From Phaeosaccion multiseriatum (taxonomy: Eukaryota > Ochrophyta, other classes): a DNA stretch of 64,000 nt. The position numbers and the translations under genes are program-made. Numbering within the stretch: the stretch's first letter is position 1; every line of letters starts with the position of its first letter. The stretch spans positions 1,984,001-2,048,000 of the forward strand of contig OZ218960.1 in NCBI GenBank assembly GCA_965112735.1. Reading direction: 5' to 3'. The notes under the pieces were generated by a model that was given only the letters and a program-made list of their open reading frames with translations, ran no database searches and was not told where the DNA came from. Positions 1 to 11,076 of this stretch are shown one piece after another.

Positions 1-1310
1 AGAGGGTGGGAAGCGATGGACGGATGAGACGGACGCTTAGAGAGGGAGAGACAGGGCGCCTCTCGTCTTCAGCGAACGTCGTGTCACGCCACAGAACACG
101 CTCACGGCTTGCAGCCGTCTTTCGCTTTCTTCGACGAGTGCCGAATGTGACTCGTCAGTGCGACTCGTTGTTGCTACTCTTTGGTACCACTCGCTAGTAC
201 TACTCGGTGGCCGAAGAAGTGGCATGGAGGAGGAATGCACGAACCTTCCTGGCACGAGTGGGGTGGCGGCAGTATTTGTCGGGCGCTTGGCGTGTTGGTG
301 TGGTGGTATGCAGCTTGCGCGGCTGTTAAGGGGTAAGGAAGAGGGGCTCTTCGCTCGACCATACGTTCGAGCCTGCCAGTCAGTCGGTTAGTCAGGGACA
401 AAGTTAGCGATTAGGTCGACCCCCCCCCCGAGTGGGTTCACTGGCCCTCGCTACGCGGGCACTGGCTTCACTTCACGCACACGGAAGCCTTGGTCGTTGT
501 GTGGTGTACACACGAAGATAGAGATGGAGTCGGCAGACAGACTAGCAGACCAGCACAGCAAGCAGAGTACTGGACATTGCAGGAGAGCTAACAGAGCAGC
601 AGAGCAGCCTGTGTCGTAAAAAACACGCCCTGTCGCGGTTTGTGTGACACGGTTGCCTGCCTGCTTGGATTGAGGGCCTCTTGGCCTGCTGCCGGGAGCG
701 GAGACGCCCCTCTCGGGCTCGAGCAGAGCTTCCAGAGCTCCCGCCACCCTCCTGACGGACCCCTGACGGACCCCTGACGGACCCCTGACGGGGTGGAAGG
801 AGGAGGCCAGGGGGGCAACGAAAACAAAGCGTGGGCGCGTGGGCAATGGCAGACCGTGTACGTGGTGCAGAAACCCCTCTTTCCTTCCTTCCTTCCTTCC
901 TTCCTTCCGTTCTCCCCCTTACGAGGAGAGCACGGCGGGTATGGCGTACGTGTATGTGTGGCTCGGATACACATGAAGGAAGGTCGAAGGACGACGGACG
1001 GTCGCGGCGAAAGACGAAGCTCACCCTACCTCCATGCCCATCATCGACGGCCTGTGCTTACTACATCGCATCAGATGGAGTTTAGAGGAGCGTGCAAACA
1101 GAGCCTCGAAGCTTTGTCCCCAATGAGAAGCGAGGGGCAGTGCCAACATTAACCATTAAATACAATAATGAATGGCATTTACCCATGTATCTACTCGGGT
1201 GGAGTGAGACAGGCCCAACCCACCACCAACCGCCCACTCACCCACCCCACTAAACGAACAAAGCAACCAATCACTCACTCACTCACTCACTCACTCACTC
1301 ACTCACTCAC
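1..1310. other. Gene-free stretch upstream of the PGL 3' end
   Basis: I recognise no protein family on either strand. The interval holds a C run near 421-429, a short tandem repeat at 751-792, a (TTCC)n run near 880-908 and a (TCAC)n run ending at the stop codon of the next gene. The open frames here are short, overlap on both strands and show no domain. It may contain the 3' part of a gene lying outside the window. Confidence 0.5.
751..792. repeat. 11-bp tandem repeat containing CCCCTGACGG
   Basis: The unit ACCCCTGACGG repeats nearly four times. The core CCCCTGACG also forms the terminal inverted repeat of the small element at 41937-42117 and the left end of its partial copy at 42459, so the array may derive from such an end. 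That link rests only on the shared 9-10 bases. Confidence 0.7.
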
Positions 1311-1316
1311 TCACTC
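1271..1316. repeat. (TCAC)n microsatellite at the PGL stop codon
   Basis: About eleven copies of TCAC run directly into the stop codon of the 6-phosphogluconolactonase gene. In the minus-strand transcript this is a (GTGA)n tract starting inside the stop codon, so the 3' UTR begins with the repeat. Confidence 0.95.
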
Positions 1317-2391
1317 CAGCATGACGGCTGCCGCAAGCACCTCGGCGCTGCAGTCAGCGGCGGCGGCGGAGTCAACATACCAGGAGAGCGCCCCCTCCGT
1401 ATTGCATGAGACTGGGTACACCAGACCTGCAGGGTAGGGAGAGCCCTTCACCACGACCAGGCCCTCCCCCCCTCCATCTGCCAGGCAGCTGTCCCCTTCA
1501 TCCTCTCTCTTTTTGTTGGAAGGGGCGGCGGTGAAGAGTGTCTTGAGGACCTCCGCCTTGGCTGCCCCAGCTGCGATGAACATCACATGGCGGGCCCGGC
1601 AGAGAGCAGCGAGACTCAGCGTAAGGCGCTCTGGTGGCGGCTTGGGACTGTCTCTGATGAGGGATACACTCTCGCACTCACAGCAGCCATCTTCGCCTCG
1701 GCCGACTTCTGCCGACAAGGCGTGTTCGGGAAAGAGGCTGGCGGTGTGACCGTCGGGTCCCATGCCCAGCAGCACGGCATCAAAGACGGGGAGCTTGTCC
1801 GCCTGCGTTGCGGTGCCGGTACCCTCTCCGAACACGGCGTCCAGCTGTGTCTTATAGTCTTCTCTGCACTCTTCGAGAGGCAGCGACGCACTAATGGCGT
1901 GCACATTCTCGGCTGGCAAGGGTACCTAAGAAAGAGGCCGGGGGCAGGAGGAATGAAGCAGGGATGGGATTATGTAGGGCAGGGGCGACGGGAAGCCCTC
2001 TCTGACTGAGCCTTGCACCCACACACACACCTTGTCAAACAGCGCGTCCTTGCAGGCCTTGTAGTTGCTGTCGTCCGAGGTCAGAGGCACGTGGCGTTCG
2101 TCGGAGAAGAACACTTGCCACTTGGACCACTCCACGTCCGGCTCCTCCGAGAGCCCTTCGAGTAGCTACTTGGCACACAAGCAAGCTGGAGAGGTGAGCT
2201 ATGCGAAGAAGGAACCACCCACTCAGGTTTGGCGCAAATCAAGAGGAACCAACCTTGGGCATCGACCCTCCGCTCAAGGCCACCGTGAACTTTCCCCTTT
2301 GGGACACCGCTTCCCCCGCCAAGCGGGCCAGCTCATGGGCCACCGCATTTCCCAGGCTTTCCTTCGAGGCAGCCACCACGAGCTTCACCAT
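1311..2391 (-). CDS. PGL: 6-phosphogluconolactonase (3 exons)
   Basis: Hydrolyses 6-phosphoglucono-1,5-lactone to 6-phosphogluconate, the second step of the oxidative pentose phosphate pathway. Exons are 2391-2254, 2165-2031 and 1925-1311, all phase 0 with GT-AG borders, giving 295 aa. Family motifs are clear: ALSGGSMPK near residue 38, SDERHVPL near 67, and GMGPDGHTASLFP near 145, the active-site loop. A low-complexity insert of about 20 residues follows that loop, making the protein slightly longer than usual (about 240-270 aa). The start is the first ATG of the recognised region. The frame is open upstream of it, so an N-terminal targeting exon cannot be excluded. It diverges from the tubulin ligase gene, 128 bp away. 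With the aldolase at 13.3 kb it hints at a route through 6-phosphogluconate. Confidence 0.93.
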
Positions 2392-2519
2392 ACGGGGCTC
2401 GATCTGGGTCTCGGGAAGATTTTTTCCCGGGAGTAAGGTTTCCGAGTTTCACTGCCTTACGATTTCTTGCTGCGTTACACCAACCCCTTTTCCTCAAAAT
2501 CCCCGCCCACTGTTGTGGG
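2392..2519. promoter_or_regulatory. Short shared 5' region of PGL and TTLL
   Basis: Only 128 bp separate the two divergent start codons, so the core promoters must share or overlap this segment, or a 5' exon has been missed. No TATA box is evident. The assignment rests on gene layout alone. Confidence 0.4.
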
Positions 2520-4064
2520 ATGGGCTTTCCAGTTGTGAGACAGGAGGATGCGAGGACATCAGTAAGCCCGGCACCGATGCACCCGACTTCTCAGCAGCAA
2601 CAACAACCACCGCAAGGCAAGCCCCCTCACCTGCAAGGACGAAGACCCTTTGTGGGGGGCCATAAGCGCAGGAGAAAGAGGAGTAGTTCGGGCCTGGCCG
2701 GGAGCGGGGCCACTAAAAGCAATAATCAAGTCACCTTCTCCATCGCGGAGTGCAAATACGAAGTCGTGAGGTAAGAGCGATCGTAGGGAGGGAGGGAGGA
2801 GGGAGGGAGGGAGGGAGGGAGAGAGGAGGGAGGAGGGAGGAGGGAGGGAGGGAGGGGGGAGTACAGGGACTAGACTCGGGTCGCGGAGCTAGCCTGGCAG
2901 ATAGAGATGGACCACACGTCACAACGGGTTCTTTTCCTCCTCGTGCTGATACCAACACCTCCGTTTGGAGTACAAGTCGCGCAAGGAACGCTCTCTCTCT
3001 CTCTTGTCTCCATCTCCCTCCCCAGTGCCTTTACAGCTGTGAGGGGGCCAGATCAAGCACTAAACCACTCCTTCTCACCGTACCGTGGTACTTTCTGCTT
3101 ATCTCTCACCCACACATACAGAGAGGCCGCGAGGGCTCTTGGCTGGAAGCTCGTAGACGCGGAGCCAGACCCGGAGGCGGGCACTAGTAGCGGCAGCAGC
3201 AGCAACGGCAGTAGCAGCAGTGGCAGCAGCAGCAGCAGCAGCAGCACAATCGTGGGAACTTATGGCGAAGAAGGCTGCAACAACAATGCTGGCATCAGTG
3301 GCAGCAGTAGTAGTAATAGTAGTAGTAGTGGGAACAGCATCATCAACTTGATGGCAGGGGGCATTGTGAGCAAAAAGTGCCATGTGTATTGGGTGGATGT
3401 TGCCAATATTTTGGAGCGCATGCAGCAACTGCAGCCGTGGCAGCGTATCAATCACTTCCCAGGCATGACAAACATCGCTCGAAAGTCACGCATGGCGCAA
3501 TCGTTGGACAGGATGCGAAGGGTAAGTAAGCGAGAGGGAGGGAGGAGGGAGGGAGGGAGGGAGAGAGGAAGGAGAAAAGGAGACGTGGGGGAGGAAGCAG
3601 GAGGAAGGAGGAAGGAGGAGGGAGGAGGGGGGAGGGACGAGGGAGAAGGGAGGAGGGAGGAGGGAGTGGTGACTCGTCAGTCCGAGTTGAGTGGTGGATG
3701 GTCAGTAATTAATAGTTTGTACTAGTGAGTAGTGCTCCGTCGGTCTATATGGGCGAGGGGGGGAGGGGGGTGGCGTGAGACGGGGCAGAGAGAGAAGGGA
3801 CAGAAAGGAGAGAGAGACAAGAGAGGATGAGTAGAAAGAGGAGAGAGGAGAAGATAGAGCACTTGGAGCTCACTGCACGCTGACGCTGGTGCTCCCCTGT
3901 TTCCTTGCGTCTCTCTCTCTCTCCCCTCAGGCCTTTCCCAATGAATATCTTTTCTACCCTCGGACGTGGGTGCTGCCCCTGGAGTGGGCCATCTTCAAGA
4001 GCCAGTTCGACTCTCAGGGCAAGAGCGCTAAGACGTTCATCATCAAGCCTGATAGTGGGTGAGT

Positions 4065-4151
<87 letters not shown>

Positions 4152-5962
4152 CGTACACACATACACACACAGCAGCAGCCGCACCAAGAAAGCCAAGGGC
4201 TCGTAAGAAGGCGGTTACCTTACTTTTCCACGCAATGGACAGAGTTGCCACGGCTCCCCTCCGCTCGTCCCTCAGCCCCCCCCTTCGCTGCCGCCTTCCA
4301 GACGTCCTGACACCCCCTGTCCTCACACCTCCCAGGTGCCAAGGGAAGGGCATCTTCCTCACGCAGGACATGTCCAAGATCAACCCTATGGAGAGCCAGG
4401 TCTGTCATGCACTACCATCCTCCTTACATCATTGACTTACCCTAAATGCGCTGACTCACACACTGCATCAATCCTTCGCTGACGTACTCCCTACTCCAGG
4501 TGGCGCAGATGTACATCCAGCGGCCGCTGCTGCTCAACGGTTACAAGTTCGACCTCCGCGTGTATGTGCTCCTCACGAGCATTCGGCCCTTCCGCGTCTA
4601 TATGTTCAGGTGCGTGGGTGCGTGGGTGCGTGAGTACGTGGTGTGCGTTCGTGCGTGGGTGGGTGGGTGCGCGCGTGTGCGTGTGTGCGTGTGTAGGTGT
4701 GTGTGTGCGAGCATGATTTGTCGTACCCTACCCTCTTACCATACCCGCTCGTACGCCGTGTGCAATGTGCCGCACAGGGACGGCTTGGTGCGTTTGTGCA
4801 CAGAGGCGTATGTCCGCCCCACCGCTGACAACATCGAGGACCGCTGCATGCATCTCACAAACTATGCCGTCAACAAGAGGAGCGACAAGTTTGTTGCCAA
4901 TCAGGGAGAGGGGAGGGCGGACGTAGGGAGCAAGAGGAGCATCCAGGTACAAAGGGAGAGAGTGAAGAGGGGAGAAGAGGGAGGGGAGAGAGAGGGAGGG
5001 AGAGAGGTGGGGGGTGGGAGAGAGAGAGTGAGAGAGAGAGGGAGAGTGACTGTGATTGTGCGTGCCCTGTGTGGGGATGCTATGCTGTGGCTTGCCCTTG
5101 CTCCCTCCCCCTTCGCCCAAGGCCCTCAATATGTCTGTGACTGTGCCTGCCTCCCTCCCTCCCTCCCTCCCTCCCTCCCTCCCTCCCTCCCTCCCTCCCT
5201 CCCTCTCTCTCCCTCCACAGTGGCTCATGGCGTGGATTCGCTCCGAGTACGGGCCCGACAAGGCTGCGACTCTGTGGCGTCGAATGGGCAACTGCGCAAC
5301 CAAAACCATCGCCTCAATTCTGCCCACCCTGCACAGAGAGTACGCCTCCGTCTTCGGAGAGGAGGCGTACAGAGCTCCCGAGGGGGGACGCCCCAGCCCC
5401 GCCCGAGGGCCTTCCACCGCTAACGGGGAAGCCTCCCCTACTGGCTCCACTGCTTGCTCCACTGCTGGCTCCACTCCAGCCCCATCTTCCTCCTCTGCCT
5501 CTACTTCTTCTGACGCTGGTGCTGTTCGTGGTGGTGGTGGAGGTGGTGGTGGTGGTGGTGGCGGTGGTGGTGGGAGTGGAATTGGAAGCAGCGGTAGTGG
5601 CTCGGCCGCCGGATCTGCGTCTGCGGCGGTGGATGTCCTCTCCTCCTCGTCTGCAAGGGCTCGTCGAGAGTCCTTCTCGTCAGTAGCGCCCAACGAGAGG
5701 AGAAGGAGGAGGAGGAGCTTGGTGAACAGCCAAAGCGGGGGGGGGAGTGCGGCAAGCGGGAGCGGGAGCGTAGGTGGAGGAGGAAGCGAGGAGGATGGAC
5801 CAGAAGGCACTGAGGGCAGCGATGGGAGCGATTCTGAGCGGGCACACGCCGACACAGCAGCAAAACGTGCCGCCGCCGCCACCATAGCAGCAGCAGCAGC
5901 AGCAGGAGGAGAGGGAGGAGGAGGGGGGGGGGGGAGGGGAGGAAGGAGGAGGGAGTAACCGC

Positions 5963-6029
<67 letters not shown>

Positions 6030-6031
6030 GC

Positions 6032-6068
<37 letters not shown>

Positions 6069-6440
6069 GCAACAACAGCAACAACAGTCGGCCCTCCTCG
6101 CCCTCCTCGGAGAAGATAAGCGGTTCACGCTGTATCGAGATCCTGGGGGTGGACTTCATGTTGGACTCGCAGCTCCGACCCTGGCTCATCGAGGTGAATC
6201 ACTTGCCAAGCTTTGGGACCGACTCTCCTCTGGATGCGGCCATCAAGGGAAAGGTGGTGCGCTCGGCCATGTCTATCTTGCGCACACGCGCGGCGGACAA
6301 GAGGGTGTATGAGGCACACAATAGGAAGGGCGTGCAGGAACGGCTTTATAGTAGGAGTACCAGCAAGAGGTAAGAGGGGGAGGGGGAGGAGGAGGAGCAG
6401 GAGGAGGAGGAGGAGGAGGAGGAGGAGGAGGAGGAGGAGG

Positions 6441-6482
<42 letters not shown>

Positions 6483-9400
6483 AGGAGGAGGAGGAGGAGG
6501 AGGAGGAGGAGGAGGAGGAGGAGGAGGAGGAGGAGGAGGAGGAGGAGAAGGAGGAGGAGGAGGAGGAGGAGGAGGAGGAGGGGGAAGGGGGGGGGGAGAG
6601 GAAAGAACACTCTAAGAGAAGTCCCGTTTGTTCACGCAGTGGTTCACTCGTGCCATCTCTCTGCCCATCGCCCACCCTCTTATCTGTTGCCCCCCCCCCC
6701 CCTTCCCCCTCCTCCTTCTCCTCCTCCTCCTCCTCCTCCTCCTCCTCCTCCTCCTCCTCCTCCTCCTCCTCCTCCTCCTCCTCCTCCACCCCCTCCTCCT
6801 CCTCCTCCTCCTCCTCCTCCTCCTCCTCCTCCTCCTCCTCCTCCTCCTCCTCCTCCTCCTCCTCCTCCTCCTCCTCCTCCTCCTCCTCCTCCTCCTCCTC
6901 CTCCTCCTCCTCCTCCTCCTCCTCCTCCTCCTCCCCCTCCTCCTCCTCCTCCTCCTCCTCCTCCTCCTCCTCCTCCTCCTCCTCCTCCTCCTCCTCCTCC
7001 TCCTCCTCCTCCTCCTCCTCCTCCTCCTTCTCCTCGTCCTCCTCCTCCTCCTCCCCCCCCCCCCTCTTCCTCCTCCTCCTCCTCCTCCTCCTCCTTTTCT
7101 TCCCCCTCCTCCTCCCCCCCCCCCCTCCTCCTCCAGCTCGCTGAAGGAAAGAGACAAAGACAAAGAGAAGGAAGTGGAAATGGAAAAGGAGAAGGAGAAG
7201 GGGCCGGAGCAGCCGTCTCCCTGCCCCCCTCCGCCCCTCTCGCCGAGTATAGTTAAATACCGTGAAGCGGTGCGTGCTGTATATGCTCGGTACGCCCCCG
7301 CTAAGCTCAATAAGATAGAGGCCCTGCTGCACAAGTATAGAGGCAAAGAGCGCAAGCTGTTGCACATGGTGAGGGACAAGTATGCCATGGAGGGGGACGG
7401 AGAGGGTGGCTTACCAGGAGGCGACGATAGCAAGGAGGAAGAGGGAGGGGAGGAGGGAGAGGAAGAGGGGGAGGAAGAGGGGGAGGAGCAGGATGAGGGG
7501 GAGGAGCAGGATGAGGAGGAGAATGAGGAAGAGGATGAGGAGGATAAAGACAGGACGCAGCGGCGGCGGCGGCGGCGGCGGCAGCAGCAGCAGGAGGAGG
7601 AGGGGGAGGAGGGGGAGGAGGGGGACGAGGAGGAGGACGAGGAGGACGAGGAGGAGGAGGAGGAGGAGGAGGAGGAGGAGGAGGAGGAGGAGGAGGAGGA
7701 GGAGGAGGAGGAGGAGGAGGAGGAGGAGGAGGAGGAGGAGGAGGAGGAGGAGGAGGAGGAGGAGGAGAGGAGGAGGAGGAGGAGGAGGAGGAGGAGGAGG
7801 AGGAGGAGGAGGAGGAGGAGGAGGGGGAGGAGGAGGAGGAGGGTGAGGAAGACGCTCTGGCAGTCGCTCTTCGCCAGGCACTGCCACAGTCACAACCACA
7901 GCCCCAGCAGTTGGTCATACAGCAGGGCCCGGATGCTCTTGTCCCCGCCGGAGGGGAGTTGGTGGGGGAGGAGTGTGACCCTTCTGAGTCAAAAGGCAAG
8001 GCGGCGGGCGGACGAGGGGGTCGCCTCTTGCGCTCCTCCTCGGCACCTTCACCATGCCCTCCTTCGGGGCTGGGGGAGAGGGGGGGGGTAGAGGCGGGAG
8101 GGGGAGGGGCGGGCTCGGTTACAGATCGGAATCCTTCGACTTGCTTCACGAGTTGGGGTGGCGACGCAGGCGAGGGGGAGGGAGACGGAGAAGGAGGAGG
8201 AGGAGGAGGAGGAGGAGGAGGAGGAGGAGGAGGAGGAGGAGGAGGAGGAGGAGGAGGAGGAGGAGGAGGAGGAGGAGGAGGCGGAGGAGGAGGAGGAGGC
8301 GGAGGAGGCGACCGCAGTAATAGTCAGGCTAGCAGCAGCACCAGCACCACCAGTAGCGGTAGCAGCAGTAGCAGCAGTAGTATTGGTAGAAGGAGTAAGA
8401 GTAGGAGGAGGACAAGGAGCGGGAGCAGGAGCAAAAGTTCGACGACGCAAGTGAATGGAACAGTCGGAGAGAAGGAAGGTGAGGGAGAGGAGGCGACCGA
8501 TGCCAAATCTGTCGCTGCAACAGCAACAAGAAGCGCTGACGAGGGACCAGGAGGCGGTGGTGGTGGTGGTAGTGGAGCAAAGGGTGCTCGTAGCAGCAGC
8601 TGGAGTGGGGTAAGCTCCGCTGCTGTCGCTGCCGCCGCCGCTGCTGCTGCTGCCGCCCCGCCTTCGGCCCAATCGAATGAGGGCGGAGGAGGAGGAGGGG
8701 GAGGAGGAGGAGGAGGAGGAGGAGGAGGAGGAGGAGGAGGAGGAGGAGGAGGAGGAGCGAGTGGGGAGGGAGGAGAGGAGAAGTACAAGGACGGCCCTGA
8801 ACTGTGGCAAGGCGAAGAGGACCAACATGTCATGGCGTGGGAGCTGGAGATGCTGCAGGGGTGGGAGAGAGTGTACCCCAGAGAGGAGCTCTGGTGCGAC
8901 GACGGCCCTGACGCCATCCCAGCAGAGGAAGAAGTGACTGGGCAGGTTACTAGCTCTGGCTCTGGCTCTGGCTCTGGCTCGGTCGGGGCTGGCGAGGGGG
9001 CGGAGGGGACGGAGGGAGGGGAGGACGCGAACAAGCCCGGTGCAGGCGCTGTGCCTGCTGCTACTACTGTTGCGAGTTCGAGTGGTTGTCGGCAGAGCAG
9101 TGGCAGTAGCAGCATTAATGGTATTAGGCCGAAGAAGAGGAAGGGGGCGCTGATTAAGGACATGATCCGCTATGTGTTCGAAGACGATCGCAAGCAAATG
9201 ATGCGTCTAAAGTGTCCCTTGCAGCAGAGCAGAGGGGTCAAGGATATGGAGACCAAGCTGCCTCCCATAGATAAGGTGAGGCATGCATTAAAGAGGGAGA
9301 GAAGGAGGAGGAAGGGAAGGGAGCGGGAGAGAAGGGAGCGAGGGAGGGACGAAGGGAGGCGAAGGAGGGCGGTCGAAGAAGGGGCAGGAACCGAGTAGGC

Positions 9401-10490
9401 CGACCGGTTCATTCCTTTTCATCCTCCTTTCACCTGATTGATCAAGTCCTTTGTCTGGTTTGCTTGATTGCGTGCTTGTGTGCTGTGTCACAGGAGGACG
9501 CCGGCCTCGGCCCCGGCAGTTACAACATCACCGGACATGGGGCGGGTGGAAGGGGGGTGGGCTGTGCGGGGCTCATCATGGGCAAGGCGCCACCGAGGCC
9601 TGAGGTCAAGGATCTTCCAGTGCCCGGCAAGGCCCAAACCAGCAAGGTGAGAGTGAGTGAGTGAGGGAGTGAGGGAGTGAGGGAGTGAGGGAGTGAGGGA
9701 GTGAGTGAGTGAGTGAGTGAGTGAGTGAGGGAGTGAGGGAGTGAGGGAGTGAGTGAATGAGTAAGTGAGGGAGTGAGGGAGTGAGTGAGTGAGTGAGTGA
9801 GTGAGTGAGTGAGTGAGTGAGTGAGTGAGTGAGTGAGTGAGTGAGTGAGTGAGTGAGTGAGTGAGGGAATGAGGGAGTGAGGGAGTAAGTGAATGAGTAA
9901 GTGAGGGAGTGAGTGAGTGAGTGAGTGAGTGAGTGAGTGAGTGAGTGAGTGAGTGAGTGAGTGAGTGAGTGAGTGAGTGAGTGAGTGAGTGAGTGAGTGA
10001 GTGAGTGAGTGAGTGAGTGAGTGAGTGAGTGAGTGAGTGAGGGAGTGGGGCGGTGGGGGGGGGGCGGAAGGAAGTGAAGGAATGGGGACAGGTGACCACC
10101 CCCCACAACCGCTCGCTTTGACACGGACCCATCCATCTATTCATCTATCCATTGATAGATAGATCCATGTCTCTATCTCTATCTCTGAATCCTCTCCCTC
10201 TGTATACATGCCCTCGCCACACTGACTCGCCCCCCTCCTCCTTGCTCCCTCCTTAGGCGAGTCGACTGATGCGCGGCTACAGCAGCAGCAACCGCCTTGC
10301 CCCGGAGAGCAGCGGCGGCCCGGGAGACACTGACGACTGGGCCTCCCATATCACCAACATGCAAAGCGACGGCCTCCGCCTGGCCATGGGCGACACCAAG
10401 GGCTACAGACAGCGCCTCGAGGAGGCCAAAGCAGCGCGTACCAAAGTACCTGTACCGCTCAAGGTTATGACTTTCGAGTTCCCGTTCTAA
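2520..10490 (+). CDS. Tubulin polyglutamylase, TTLL6/13-type, with long low-complexity inserts
   Basis: Adds glutamate side chains to tubulin, typically on axonemes and other stable microtubules. Exons: 2520-2770, 3122-3521, 3931-4058, 4336-4399, 4500-4609, 4778-4946, 5221-5954, 6088-6369, 7137-9275, 9494-9646, 10257-10490; roughly 1,550 aa. Family motifs appear in order: YEVVREAARALGW, WINHFPG-like QRINHFPGM, FIIKPDSGCQGKGIF (ATP-binding Lys), DLRVYVLLTSI, CMHLTNYAVNK, ILGVDFMLD, and PWLIEVNHLPSF with the metal-binding Glu and Asn. A C-terminal region has the family's KYRGKE segment, then poly-Glu, poly-Gly and Ser-rich stretches. GLGPGSYN near 9508 resembles a sperm-tail PG-rich repeat. The split at 5955-6087 is my choice: the open frame ends exactly at GAGTAA, where GTAA can be a donor. 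A second frame change near 7767, inside (GAG)n, looks like a one-base deletion in the repeat or an assembly error. The family call is firm; the low-complexity parts are uncertain. Confidence 0.88.
4068..4151. repeat. (CA)n(TA)n dinucleotide repeat in TTLL intron 3
   Basis: About 30 CA units followed by about 10 TA units begin ten bases after the GTGAGT donor at 4059. They produce long Thr-His and Tyr-Ile shadow frames with no coding meaning. Confidence 0.97.
5147..5220. repeat. (TCCC)n pyrimidine tract abutting the acceptor of a TTLL exon
   Basis: About 14 CCCT units run into the CACAG acceptor at 5220. The same intron (4947-5220) starts with a purine tract rich in GGGAGAG just after its donor, so its two ends are complementary in type. 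Confidence 0.93.
5963..6086. repeat. (CAA)n repeat inside TTLL
   Basis: About 40 CAA units with a few CAG interruptions. Read through in the downstream frame it encodes poly-Asn. If the GTAACC at 5955 is used as donor and the CAACAG at 6087 as acceptor, it is a 133-nt intron, and the frames on both sides then join correctly. Confidence 0.95.
6376..7134. repeat. Facing (GGA)n and (CTC)n tracts filling one TTLL intron
   Basis: The intron 6370-7136 begins GTAAGAG, then carries about 210 bp of GGA/GAG repeats with some GCA interruptions. After about 110 bp of ordinary sequence follow about 420 bp of CTC repeats, ending at the CTCCAG acceptor. The two tracts are reverse complements, so the RNA can form a long imperfect hairpin. 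Confidence 0.95.
7640..7842. repeat. Coding (GAG)n tract, poly-Glu, with a frame slip
   Basis: About 65 GAG units in the TTLL exon 7137-9275. Near 7767 the pattern changes from GAGGAGGAG to GAGAGGAGG, one G fewer. That shifts poly-Glu into the frame that continues into EEDALAVALRQALPQ. A one-base loss in the repeat is the simplest reading. Confidence 0.9.
9650..10047. repeat. (GAGT)n/(GGGA) array in the last TTLL intron
   Basis: Nearly 400 bp of GTGA units with GGGA variants start directly at the GTGAGAG donor at 9647. The minus-strand reading gives long His-Ser-Leu-Thr shadow frames. The intron ends at the CCTTAG acceptor at 10256. Confidence 0.97.
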
Positions 10491-10842
10491 TGGAAAGAAG
10501 AGGGAGAGTAAATATCGTGTTCCCGTTCTAATGGAGGGAAGGAGGGGAGTGAATGGAGTATCGAGGAGAAAGAGGAGGAGGAGAAGAAGTATAAGAAGAA
10601 GAAGAAGAAGACCAGGCAGAGGGGAGAAACAGCAGAAGAGAAAGAGGGAGAAGAACAAGAAGCAGGCACGCACGCATGTGCGAAGGCGCACGCAGAGCAC
10701 ACACGACGTAGAAGTACTATTTTATAGAAGTACTTCCTCTGCGTACCAAAATAATTTAAATCTCTCACGCCTCCACTGAGACCAACCAGACCCAGGCTGC
10801 AGCCAGCAGGGTAAAAGCAGGGTAACATTCGATAACATGTCC

Positions 10843-11076
10843 CTACACGCCTCCCAGCAGACGCACCAACATGTGCAGGGTGCTCTCCTTCTGAATATTG
10901 TAGTCGGACAGCTTCTTGCCGTCCATCAGCTGCTTACCGCCGTAGATTAGCCTCTGCTGATGAAAAGGAATTCCTCCCTTGTAGAAGATACCCTCCTTGA
11001 CTTTGTCGATGGTGTCTGAAGGCTCCACGTCCAGCAAAAGGGTCTTGCCCGTGAGAACCTTGACGAAGATCTGCAT
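10843..11076 (-). CDS. Divergent ubiquitin monomer ending Gly-Gly-Val
   Basis: Encodes a single ubiquitin-like domain of 77 residues, starting [12 protein letters not shown] and containing [12 protein letters not shown]. Compared with canonical ubiquitin, Lys6, 11, 27, 33, 48 and 63, Ile44 and Arg72 are kept. Lys29 is Gly, and Arg74 is Leu, so the tail reads RLLGG followed by one Val. The extra residue after Gly76 would have to be removed by a hydrolase before conjugation. It is closer to ubiquitin than to NEDD8, which has Ala72. The start is the internal ATG matching the ubiquitin N terminus. The frame extends six codons upstream, and CATGCAG there could also act as a splice acceptor, so a longer 5' model is possible. 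Function as a true modifier is unproven. Confidence 0.85.
   Translation of the reverse strand: MQIFVKVLTGKTLLLDVEPSDTIDKVKEGIFYKGGIPFHQQRLIYGGKQLMDGKKLSDYNIQKESTLHMLVRLLGGV

Noticed and set aside
4728-6128. 466-residue minus-strand frame with poly-Cys and poly-Pro
   Set aside because: It is the antisense of TTLL exons and of the (CAA)n and GGN repeats. No family is visible, and the plus strand carries the tubulin-ligase motifs.
6213-7365. Several frames of 270-490 residues of poly-Pro, poly-Arg, poly-Glu, poly-Ser or poly-Leu
   Set aside because: All are readings of (GGA)n and (CTC)n repeats lying in an intron; only the downstream KERDKDKEKE part is a real exon.
9488-10144. His-Ser-Leu-Thr repeat proteins on the minus strand
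   Set aside because: Antisense of the (GAGT)n intron repeat of TTLL; no start context or homology.
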